Of a DNA stretch of 24,091 nt, positions 16,218 through 23,186 are shown piece after piece. A model generated the notes under the pieces. It ran no database searches. It was not told the origin of the DNA and saw only the letters and a program-made list of their open reading frames with translations. This DNA comes from Verrucomicrobiota bacterium. GTDB taxonomy: Bacteria > Verrucomicrobiota > Verrucomicrobiia > Limisphaerales > AV2. The stretch is taken from contig QHOP01000414.1 of the NCBI GenBank assembly GCA_003219345.1, positions 1 to 24,091 of the forward strand. The letters run 5' to 3'. The position numbers and the translations under genes were made by a program. Each line of letters starts with the position of its first letter. The first letter of the stretch is position 1.

Positions 16218-17840
16218 ATGAAGCCTCATTCGGCGGTCCCCAAAAGAAATCCGGCCTGGCGCGCCGGACTGAGTTTCGTCACGGCGCTCGCACTCGGATC
16301 GGTCATCAGCGATAGCCGTGCGGATGACGCCGGGAAAAGGTCCGCGCCGAACATCGTGTACCTGCTTTGCGACGACCTTGGTTATGGGGACGTTAAATGC
16401 CTCAATCACGACGGCAAGATCGCCACACCGAACATGGACAGACTGGCCGCGGCGGGAATGATTTTCACCGATGCGCATTCCAGTTCGTCGGTCTGTTCGC
16501 CGACGCGCTACGGCATTCTCACCGGCCGCTATAATTGGCGCTCGCGCCTTAAGAGCGGCGTGCTGGGCGGCTTGAGCCCACGGCTGATCGAGCCGGGGCG
16601 GCTTACGGTGGCGTCGTTTCTCAAACAGCGCGGGTATCACACCGCTTGCATCGGCAAGTGGCACCTCGGCATGGACTGGACTCTCAAGGCAGGCGCGGAA
16701 AAGTTCGACAACAACGTCGAAAAAGGCGAAGCGGGCTGGCGCGTTGATTTCAACAGGCCGATCCGCAACGGCCCGACTCAGGTCGGCTTTGACTACTATT
16801 TCGGAATCAGCGCATCGCTGGACATGGTTCCTTACACGTTTATCGAGGACGACCATGTCACGGCCATTCCCGCCGTGGACAAAGCCTTTCCCATGATGCT
16901 CGGTCGCAGCGGCGGAATGACGCGCAAGGGGCCCGCCGCCGCCGATTTCGAAGCCGAGGATGTGCTTCCCACGCTCACGCAAAGGGCGGTGGACTATATC
17001 GATCAGCGGGCCGCCGGCGCCAGGGCCGGCAAGCCCTTCTTCCTCTACCTGGCGTTGAACGCGCCTCACACGCCGATCGCGCCCACGCCCGAATGGCGGG
17101 GCAGAAGCGGGCTCAATCCGTACGGCGATTTCGTGATGGAGGTCGATTGGACCGTGGGACAGGTGCTGGCAGCGCTCGACAGGAACAGCCTTGCCGAGAG
17201 CACAATCGTCATTTTCACCAGCGACAACGGTTGTTCGCCGGAAGCAAAGTTCGATGAATTGACCGCGAAAGGACACAACCCGAGTTACCATTTCCGCGGG
17301 TACAAGGCGGACATTTTCGACGGCGGCCATCGCGTTCCCTTTATCGTCCGCTGGCCCGGCCCTGTCAAAGCGCGCACGACCAGCCAGCAACTCATTTGCT
17401 TGACCGACCTTTTCGCCACGTGCGCTGATATTCTCGGCGCGAAGCTGCCCGACAATGCGGCCGAGGACAGCGTCAGCATCCTCCCGGCTTTGGAGGGACG
17501 CGACACCGGCCCGTTGCGCGAGGCGGTGGTGCATCATTCGATCAACGGCTCATTCGCCCTGCGCGAGAAAGCATGGAAACTGGAACTGTGCCCCGACTCC
17601 GGCGGTTGGAGCGCGCCACGGCCGGGAAGCGAACCAGCGCGGGGTCTGCCGCCGATCCAACTCTACGACCTCACCAGCGACATTGGCGAAAGGACAAATC
17701 TCCAGCATCGGCACCCCGAGGTCGCCGAACGGCTGACAAAACTGTTGGAGCGATACGTCGCCGACGGCCGCAGCACGCCGGGCGCCCGGCAGACTAACAC
17801 CACTCCGGTGGCGATTTATCGAACACAGAAGCCTCAGTAA
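16218..17840 (+). CDS. Secreted sulfatase G (formylglycine type)
   Basis: A protein of 540 residues from ATG 16218, with a weak AGGA just upstream. A twin-basic n-region and hydrophobic stretch (about residues 15-36) act as signal peptide. Motifs: CDDLGYGDV with Asp52-Asp53, C-S-P-T-R with Cys93 in SSSVCSPTRYGILTGRYNWRS, GKWH with Lys147 and His149, and TSDNGCSPEA with Asp336-Asn337. The architecture is close to sulfatase H, with the same (S/T)PxRYxxLTGxYxWR block and a long insertion after GKWH, so G and H may be paralogues with related substrates. The last codons (PVAIYRT..) lie in a 29-bp sequence repeated at 19013-19041, so the present C-terminus may not be the original one. Confidence 0.92.
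   Translation: MKPHSAVPKRNPAWRAGLSFVTALALGSVISDSRADDAGKRSAPNIVYLLCDDLGYGDVKCLNHDGKIATPNMDRLAAAGMIFTDAHSSSSVCSPTRYGILTGRYNWRSRLKSGVLGGLSPRLIEPGRLTVASFLKQRGYHTACIGKWHLGMDWTLKAGAEKFDNNVEKGEAGWRVDFNRPIRNGPTQVGFDYYFGISASLDMVPYTFIEDDHVTAIPAVDKAFPMMLGRSGGMTRKGPAAADFEAEDVLPTLTQRAVDYIDQRAAGARAGKPFFLYLALNAPHTPIAPTPEWRGRSGLNPYGDFVMEVDWTVGQVLAALDRNSLAESTIVIFTSDNGCSPEAKFDELTAKGHNPSYHFRGYKADIFDGGHRVPFIVRWPGPVKARTTSQQLICLTDLFATCADILGAKLPDNAAEDSVSILPALEGRDTGPLREAVVHHSINGSFALREKAWKLELCPDSGGWSAPRPGSEPARGLPPIQLYDLTSDIGERTNLQHRHPEVAERLTKLLERYVADGRSTPGARQTNTTPVAIYRTQKPQ
17805..17833 (+). repeat. 29-bp imperfect direct repeat, left copy
   Basis: CCGGTGGCGATTTATCG and following bases match 19013-19041 at 25 of 29 positions, in the same orientation. 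The left copy is the very end of the sulfatase G gene. The right copy keeps the same reading (PVAIYRT) followed by an open tail of about 17 codons. Confidence 0.85.
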
Positions 17841-18210
17841 ACGTCATTTGAGGCGCAAGGATTTATGTTGCAGATAGGTGGCACACGCCTCGCTGTTGGT
17901 TGCAGAATTCACTACATAAACCGTGGTGCCACCGCATCCACCCATGTTTGTCAGCCGGTTCAAGGCAACGTGTTGAAGAAAGTGTCAAAACTGACCCGTT
18001 TTCTGAGAAATTGTGTCAATACTCAGGACCGACACACACGTTCTCGTCTTCCGCAAGGGAGTTTTCCAAATCCTGTATGTTATCAGGTCCACCGAAATGT
18101 AGAAAAAAGCAACCCGTCACCATGCAGTAAGCCTGCGGTTCCACTGTCCAGGAGGCCAAGAATTGAATTCGGAAATTCTCTGAGACCGGTACAGGCGCCT
18201 ACAGGCCGGC
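17841..18210. other. Gap without a convincing gene, with repeats
   Basis: The gap holds an imperfect hairpin, GGTGGCACACG (17877-17887) with CGTGGTGCCACC (17922-17933). It also holds a repeat block at about 17985-18035 with CTGACCCGTTTTC and TGTCAATACTCAGGACCGAC. The latter recurs inverted at 18970-18990. The open frames here have no protein-like features. No clear terminator was seen for either sulfatase G or the converging minus-strand gene. Confidence 0.6.
18013..18035 (+). repeat. Inverted dispersed repeat, left copy
   Basis: The sequence GTGTCAATACTCAGGACCGA and its flank are matched, as reverse complement, by 18970-18990 (GTGTCAATACTTAGGACTGA on the minus strand). The two copies flank the only minus-strand gene of the window, and both are next to a CTGACCCGTTTTC phrase. 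Confidence 0.8.
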
Positions 18211-18840
18211 TTATTGCTTAACTAACTCAACTTTCCCACCGGGCTCGACGCCAAAGAGCCCATCGTATTCCCACGTGCCGGTCCAATTTGTCCCTACCAT
18301 CTGACCGCGAAGAATGACATTATCGTCTGAGTTCCGGGGATTCAAATTCACGAACAAGTCGTTACCGGTAAGCCACCCTTCCAGAATTCCCGTTCCAAAC
18401 TGCTCCCCAAAATGAGCCCGTGTTGGGTTCGCTGTTCGCTGCAAATTCCACGTTCCTGTAATCCAGTTCGTCTGAATCACCATGGACAATCGCCCCGTCA
18501 CGATCAGCACACTTTGTTGATCGTAGGATTTGTAGTCCCAAGTGCCCTGCGGTTCCGGCGGAGGCGGGTCGAGCCACACCACCCGGTAGAACGTCGGCAC
18601 CGTAACGGTGACCGTGCTGCTGGTGGCCGAGAGCAACGTCAGGTTCGTCAGCGCGTCAAACTTGTTCCACGGCCCGGTTGCTTTGCCAGCCCACTCCACC
18701 CGGTACGTGGCGTTGCTGCTGATGCTATTCGTCCAAGTCAGTTCGCCGTTCTGGTTAAACGACGAAATAACCAGTTCGGCCCCTATCGCGGTGACGGCCA
18801 GAAGCCCAAGACTCAGAATCGATGACCTTTTGATACGCAC
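18211..18840 (-). CDS. Secreted hypothetical protein, two beta-rich domains
   Basis: A protein of 209 residues from a GTG at 18840. The frame stays open to 18990, but that extension reads through the inverted repeat and is not credible. The N-terminus KRSSILSLGLLAVTAIGAE is a signal peptide. The first domain (about residues 22-95) has TYRVEWAGKATGPWNKFDAL and FYRVVWLD. The second (about 100-205) has GTWDYKSYDQQ, GTWNLQ and GTWEYDG, with alternating hydrophobic residues. Both look like all-beta extracellular modules. I recall this layout as a recurrent paralogous family of unknown function in Verrucomicrobia genomes. It is the only gene on this strand, stands between inverted repeats and may be inserted cargo rather than part of the sulfatase cluster. 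Confidence 0.75.
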   Translation of the reverse strand: MRIKRSSILSLGLLAVTAIGAELVISSFNQNGELTWTNSISSNATYRVEWAGKATGPWNKFDALTNLTLLSATSSTVTVTVPTFYRVVWLDPPPPEPQGTWDYKSYDQQSVLIVTGRLSMVIQTNWITGTWNLQRTANPTRAHFGEQFGTGILEGWLTGNDLFVNLNPRNSDDNVILRGQMVGTNWTGTWEYDGLFGVEPGGKVELVKQ

Positions 18841-18969
18841 CTTATTACTTTTTCGCAGGACGTAAATTACACCGGTAGGCGTGAAAGACAAGCGCAGGTT
18901 CTCCGGGGCCTGCCTCGGAGAACAACGAAACCTCTCGCCTGCCGCGTTCCTGGTTGCACCCGAAAACGG

Positions 18970-18990
18970 GTCAGTCCTAAGTATTGACAC
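18970..18990 (-). repeat. Inverted dispersed repeat, right copy
   Basis: The reverse complement reads GTGTCAATACTTAGGACTGA, matching 18013-18035 apart from two T/C changes. It is followed on the minus strand by CCCGTTTTCGGG. Confidence 0.8.
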
Positions 18991-19012
18991 AAAGAAAGTG
19001 GCTGTGTACGCC

Positions 19013-19041
19013 CCGGTAGCGATTTATCGAACGCGGAATCC
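19013..19041 (+). repeat. 29-bp imperfect direct repeat, right copy
   Basis: CCGGTAGCGATTTATCG and following bases match 17805-17833 with four substitutions. In the same relative frame it reads PVAIYRTRNPLDR and then continues to a stop at about 19090. Confidence 0.85.
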
Positions 19042-19116
19042 ACTGGACCGGAACAGGTCGTCCAATCCAAAACTCGATAGTTCAAAGTGATGTTGAGGCA
19101 AACGCGCGAAACACGC

Positions 19117-19236
19117 GTAGCGCAGGTTTCCAAACCTGCTGTATCGCCGATTTCCAAATCGGCAGCATGTTGGAACGACCGGAGCGCTCGCAGGTTTGGA
19201 AACCTGCGATACAGCAGACTTGGAAGTCTGCGCTAC
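19117..19236. repeat. Four-hairpin modular inverted repeat
   Basis: The element begins GTAGCGCAG and ends CTGCGCTAC. Inside are four 18-nt hairpins of one design, an 8-bp stem with a 2-base loop CC or GG: 19122-19139, 19146-19163, 19190-19207 and 19214-19231. The stems are GCAGGTTT, GCCGATTT, GCAGGTTT and GCAGACTT. The first and third stems are the same. On translation it yields the peptide style SADFQVCCIAGFQTC, often seen as spurious short proteins in this phylum. Confidence 0.9.
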
Positions 19237-19279
19237 GGTTCGGCTGTGAAATGTCCAGGATAATGGAAGCCTCCAACGC

Positions 19280-20806
19280 ATGATACCGATGAGGCGATTC
19301 ACGAACCATCTGTCGCGCGTATTACTGCCGCTGGCCGCCGCAGCGGGCCTTGCCGCCACCCCCAAGCCCAATATTGTCCTCATCTACACCGACGACGTCG
19401 GCTACGGTGACGTGGGTTGTTACGGCGCCACCCGCGTGAAGACACCGAACATCGACAAGCTCGCAGCGGGTGGTCTGAGATTCACCAACGCCCACTCACC
19501 GTCAGCGACCTGCACGCCCTCGCGTTATGCTTTGCTCACCGGCGAATACGCCTGGCGCCGAAAAGGCACTGGAGTTCTGCCGGGCGACGCCAAATTGATC
19601 ATCGCTCCCGGACGCGAGACGATTCCCTCGCTGTTGAGACGAGCCGGTTACGCCACCGGATGCGTGGGCAAGTGGCACCTCGGACTGGGCGAGGGCCATC
19701 CAGATTGGAACGGAGAAATCAAACCAGGTCCGTTGGAAATCGGTTTCGACTACGCTTTCATCATGCCGGCAACCGGCGACCGTGTCCCTTGCGTGTTCGT
19801 CGAGAATCATCGCGTGGCCGGACTCGATCCTGCCGATCCCATCCAGGTATCCTACGGCAAGCAGATCGGCGGCGAACCCACGGGGCGCGAGCATCCGGAG
19901 CTGCTGAAAGTGAAGCCCAGCCACGGTCACGACAACACGATCGTGAACGGCATCAGCCGCATCGGTTTCATGAGCGGCGGGAAATCGGCGCGCTGGGTGG
20001 ATGAGGACATCGCCGATACTCTCACGCGCAAGGCCGTGACGTTCATCGAACAGCACCGCGATCGGCCGTTCTTCCTCTACTTCGCCACGCACGACATCCA
20101 TGTGCCCCGCGCACCGCATGCGCGGTTTGCTGGCAGCAGCGGATGTGGAATTCGCGGGGATGTGATTCAACAGCTCGATTGGTGCGTGGGTGAAATCGTC
20201 GCCACGCTCGATCGCCTGAAGCTGACGGACGATACGCTGCTTGTGTTCACCAGCGACAACGGCCCGGTCGTGGACGACGGTTACAGGGATGGCGCGGTGG
20301 AGAACCTGAACGGGCACAAACCGGGCGGACCGTTGCGCGGCGGCAAATACAGCGCTTTCGACGCCGGAACGCGCGTGCCGTTTATTGTGCGCCCGCCGGG
20401 CCATGTGGAGCCGGGCGTGTCGGATGCGCTCATCTCGCAGGTGGATTTTCTGGCAAGTTTCGCCGCGTTGACAGGGCAAAAACTGGCGGAGGATGCCGGC
20501 CCCGACAGCTTCAACGTGCTGCCGGGGCTGCTGGGCGAATCGAAAACCGGGCGCGACCACCTGGTCGAGCACGCGGGCATACTATCGTTAATCAAAGGCC
20601 GATGGAAATATATCGAGCCGGGCAAAGGCCCGAAGGTGCTTGCCAACGTCCATATCGAATCTAGAATCGCGCCCGAGCCGCAACTCTACGATCTCAACGA
20701 GGACGTGGGCGAAAAACGAAACGTCGCCGCCGAACATCCCGAGATCGTAAAAGAATTGGCCGGGTTGCTCGAAAAACTCCGCGACCACCCGCGCAGCCGC
20801 CCGTGA
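19280..20806 (+). CDS. Secreted sulfatase H (formylglycine type)
   Basis: A protein of 508 residues from ATG 19280, with ATG 19289 as an alternative. A signal peptide at about residues 11-26 ends in GLAATPKPN. Motifs: YTDDVGYGDVG with Asp38-Asp39, C-T-P-S-R with Cys78 in TCTPSRYALLTGEYAWRRKGT, GKWH with Lys131 and His133, and TSDNGPVVDDG with Asp326-Asn327. It ends with the typical QLYDLNEDVGEKRN block. The GTGVLPGDAKLII stretch and RYALLTGEYAWRR pattern place it near arylsulfatase A / GalNAc-6-sulfatase-like S1 enzymes (tentative). A 120-bp palindromic element lies 43 bases upstream. The next gene (epimerase) starts 108 bases downstream across another hairpin, so cotranscription is uncertain. 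Confidence 0.92.
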   Translation: MIPMRRFTNHLSRVLLPLAAAAGLAATPKPNIVLIYTDDVGYGDVGCYGATRVKTPNIDKLAAGGLRFTNAHSPSATCTPSRYALLTGEYAWRRKGTGVLPGDAKLIIAPGRETIPSLLRRAGYATGCVGKWHLGLGEGHPDWNGEIKPGPLEIGFDYAFIMPATGDRVPCVFVENHRVAGLDPADPIQVSYGKQIGGEPTGREHPELLKVKPSHGHDNTIVNGISRIGFMSGGKSARWVDEDIADTLTRKAVTFIEQHRDRPFFLYFATHDIHVPRAPHARFAGSSGCGIRGDVIQQLDWCVGEIVATLDRLKLTDDTLLVFTSDNGPVVDDGYRDGAVENLNGHKPGGPLRGGKYSAFDAGTRVPFIVRPPGHVEPGVSDALISQVDFLASFAALTGQKLAEDAGPDSFNVLPGLLGESKTGRDHLVEHAGILSLIKGRWKYIEPGKGPKVLANVHIESRIAPEPQLYDLNEDVGEKRNVAAEHPEIVKELAGLLEKLRDHPRSRP

Positions 20807-20831
20807 AGGAAAGAATCATGAGCCACCAAGA

Positions 20832-20887
20832 GGCACAAAAAGCGCAAAAGCTGAATTTTTTTGCGCCTTTTGCGCCTTTTTGTGGCC
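20832..20887. repeat. A/T-run hairpin repeat (GCGCAAAA type)
   Basis: The arms GGCACAAAAAGCGCAAAAGC (20832-20851) and its imperfect complement (20863-20887) enclose a loop with a T-run. It could act as a terminator after sulfatase H, since a strong stem is present. The sequence style (CACAAAAAGGCGCAAAAGG) is that of a dispersed repeat, so it may be both. Confidence 0.7.
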
Positions 20888-20914
20888 AGCTTCAGTGTAT
20901 CCCGCGGTGTTCCT

Positions 20915-21874
20915 ATGACCCGAGTTCAAGTCATCGATTCCCATACCGGCGGTGAACCCACCCGCGTCGTCATCAACGGCGGGCCGGACCTCGGCGAGGG
21001 AACGGTTGCAGACAGGTTGAAAATCTTGCGCGAACAGCATGATCGCTTTCGCTCCGCGGTCGTCAACGAACCTCGAGGGTCAGACGTTATGGTGGGCGCG
21101 CTGCTGGTCGAACCGTCCGACAAGTCGTGCCTGGCGGGCGCGATCTTCTTCAACAACGTCGGCTACCTTGGCATGTGCGGGCATGGCACGATTGGACTGA
21201 TCGTGACGCTCGCGCACCTGGGCCGCATCAGGACCGGCGAACACCGTATTGAAACACCCGCGGGTGTGGTCACCACGACGCTCAATCAGGACGGTTCGGT
21301 GTCCGTGACCAATGTTCCGAGCTATCGAAAGGCGAAGGGTGTGACAATTAACGTGTCGAGTGCCGACGGCGCGCTGGGGACAGCGCGCCCTACCGCGCCG
21401 ATCACCGGCGATGTCGCGTGGGGCGGCAACTGGTTTTTTCTCGTCGAACAGCACGGACAACGGCTCGAACTTGCCAACGTCGAAACGCTCACCGAATTCA
21501 CCTGGCGCATCCGCCAGGCGGTGAACGCGCAGGGCTTTCCCGAAATTGACCACATCGAATTGTTCGGTCCGCCGGTGAGTTCGTGGGCGCGCTCGCGCAA
21601 CTTTGTTCTTTGCCCCGGCAAAGCGTACGACCGCTCCCCGTGCGGCACCGGCACGAGCGCCAAGCTCGCCTGCCTCGCCGCCGACAACAAACTCGACGAA
21701 GGCCAGCCGTGGGTGCAGGAGAGCATTCTGGGCAGCCTTTTCACCGCGCGATATCGCTGGCTTGACCGCGCCGGGGGCACTATCGAGCCTACCATCATCG
21801 GCACCGCATTCGTAACCGCGGAAGCGACACTTTTGCTGGACGAGAAGGACCCCTTTTGTTGGGGTATCCGATGA
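20915..21874 (+). CDS. Proline racemase family, probable 4-hydroxyproline 2-epimerase
   Basis: A protein of 319 residues from ATG 20915 (MTRVQVIDSHTGGEPTRVV), the normal N-terminus of this family. Longer upstream starts run into the hairpin repeat. Both catalytic cysteines are present: Cys88 in GMCGHGTIG and Cys243 in SPCGTGTSAKLA. Two Cys indicate a racemase or epimerase, whereas trans-3-hydroxyproline dehydratases have Thr in place of one. The SHTGGEPTR and CGHGTIG spelling points to 4-hydroxyproline 2-epimerase, converting trans-4-hydroxy-L-proline to cis-4-hydroxy-D-proline in the cytoplasm. The next gene is a D-amino-acid dehydrogenase, the expected second step, which supports this over a true proline racemase. 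Confidence 0.88.
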   Translation: MTRVQVIDSHTGGEPTRVVINGGPDLGEGTVADRLKILREQHDRFRSAVVNEPRGSDVMVGALLVEPSDKSCLAGAIFFNNVGYLGMCGHGTIGLIVTLAHLGRIRTGEHRIETPAGVVTTTLNQDGSVSVTNVPSYRKAKGVTINVSSADGALGTARPTAPITGDVAWGGNWFFLVEQHGQRLELANVETLTEFTWRIRQAVNAQGFPEIDHIELFGPPVSSWARSRNFVLCPGKAYDRSPCGTGTSAKLACLAADNKLDEGQPWVQESILGSLFTARYRWLDRAGGTIEPTIIGTAFVTAEATLLLDEKDPFCWGIR

Positions 21875-21879
21875 AAATG

Positions 21880-22015
21880 ACGAATGTCTAGAATCGAATG
21901 ACGAAAGAATCCCGAATGGCGAAGTCCGATCCCCGCCGGGCAGATCAGCGGTCTCTTCTGATACTTATGTGGTGCGGATTTTTCGACATTCGTGTTTCGG
22001 ATTTCGTCATTCTGC
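21880..22015. repeat. Degenerate inverted repeat (GAATGACGAA type)
   Basis: GAATGACGAAAG.. ..CCGAATGGCG (about 21896-21920) is imperfectly mirrored by GACATTCGTGTTTCGGATTTCG and TCATTC (about 21983-22013). It fills the 159-base gap between the epimerase and the D-amino-acid dehydrogenase. No other gene is seen there. Confidence 0.6.
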
Positions 22016-22033
22016 CCTGACGGTCCGTCCTTC

Positions 22034-23186
22034 ATGGCCTCCGGCAAACACATCCTCATCATCGGCGGCGGTGTCATCGGACTTTGCACCGCATATTACG
22101 CAGTGCGCCAATGCCATCGCGTCACGGTGATTGACCGGGACGCGGCGGACCATGAAGGTTGTTCCTATGGCAACGCGGGCATGATCGTGCCGAGTCACTT
22201 CGTGCCGCTTGCGGCGCCCGGGATGGTTGCGCTGGGCCTCAAATGGATGTGGAATCCGGCATCGCCGTTCTACATCAAACCGCGGCTCGACTGGGACCTG
22301 TTGAACTGGGGTTTCAAGTTCTGGCGCGCGGCAACGCCGGAACGCGTAAGCCGCGCCGCGCCGCTCCTGCGCGATCTCCACCTCGCCAGCCGCGCGTGTT
22401 TCGAGGAACTCGCGGAACTCACCGGAAACGATTTCGGATTCGTGAAGAAAGGTTTGCTGATGCTTTGCAAAAGGCAGCACACGCTCGCTGAAGAGGCGAA
22501 GACCGCGGAACGCGCAAAGCAACTCGGCGTTCCGGCCGAAGTGCTCGACGCAAAGCAAACCGCCGCGCTCGACCCAAACGTGCGCATGGACGTCGCCGGT
22601 TCGATTTATTTCCCGAAGGATTGTCATCTCTCGCCAGACCGCTTCATGGCCGCGCTCAAGCACCAACTCCATCAAGAGGGCGCGCATTTTTCCTGGGAAA
22701 CGGAAGTCACCGGCTGGCGAGTGGACGGTTCGCGCGTCGAAGCGGTGCAAACGGCCAAAGGCGAGTTCAGTGCCGACGAATTCGTTGTGTGCGGCGGCTC
22801 GTGGTCCCCGGTCGTTGCGCGGGACCTGCGACTCAACCTTCCCCTGCAGGCAGGCAAAGGCTACAGCCTGACCTTGCCGAAGCCGCGCCAACTCCCGCAA
22901 ATCTGCGCCGTTTTCACCGAAGCGCGGGTCGCCGCGACGCCAATGGGAAACACGTTGCGCTTCGGCGGCACGATGGAAATCGCCGGACTGAACGAGGAGA
23001 TCAACCCGGTGCGCGTGCAGGGCATCATCAAGTCGGTGCCGAAGTATTATCCCGATTTCACGCCGCAGGATTTCGAAGGCGTTCAACCCTGGCGCGGCGA
23101 TCACCGGCAGGCTCATCGCCGAAATTCTGTCCGACGAAACTCCATCCATCCAGATCGGGCTGCTGAACCCGGATCGTTACGCGTGA
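22034..23186 (+). pseudogene. D-amino-acid dehydrogenase (DadA-like), broken by out-of-frame deletion
   Basis: ATG 22034 begins MASGKHILIIGGGVIGLCTAYYA. The FAD dinucleotide-binding G-x-G-x-x-G is at residues 11-16, and GNAGMIVPSHFVPLAAPG follows, as in DadA-type membrane-associated dehydrogenases. The frame is clean for about 354 residues, to GVQPWRG at 23092-23098. The next frame then continues ITGRLIAEILSDETPSIQIG..NPDRYA to a stop at 23184-23186. In family members these two blocks are separated by about 40-50 residues, including the conserved R-P-x-(T/S)-x-D-G-x-P-x-I-G and G-H...G segments that close the FAD site. These are missing. The likely original role is oxidation of cis-4-hydroxy-D-proline after the epimerase. 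As it stands, the protein cannot fold a complete FAD domain, and the frame would run into the next gene as a fusion. Confidence 0.85.

Larger units (their letters stand above)
18841..19279. other. 439-bp repeat-filled gap upstream of sulfatase H
   Basis: The gap contains the right copy of the inverted dispersed repeat (18970-18990), the right copy of the 29-bp direct repeat (19013-19041) with its displaced sulfatase-like tail up to about 19090, and the four-hairpin element 19117-19236. Promoters for sulfatase H and the divergent minus-strand gene should both lie here, but I cannot place -35/-10 boxes with confidence. Confidence 0.6.

Noticed and set aside
17865..18221. 118-codon plus-strand open frame after sulfatase G
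   Set aside because: It covers dispersed repeats, has no start context and no protein-like pattern, and its end overlaps the tail of the minus-strand gene.
18841..18990. 50-residue N-terminal extension of the minus-strand protein
   Set aside because: It reads through the dispersed inverted repeat. A signal peptide begins right after the internal GTG at 18840.
19117..19236. CRISPR-like array
   Set aside because: The repeats are short hairpins with very short, non-unique spacing in a palindromic layout. There are no constant 28-37 bp repeats with unique spacers and no cas genes.
16218..20806. Tandem duplication of sulfatases G and H
   Set aside because: They share motif style but differ in length, active-site wording and C-terminal parts, so a recent duplication is not supported by eye.
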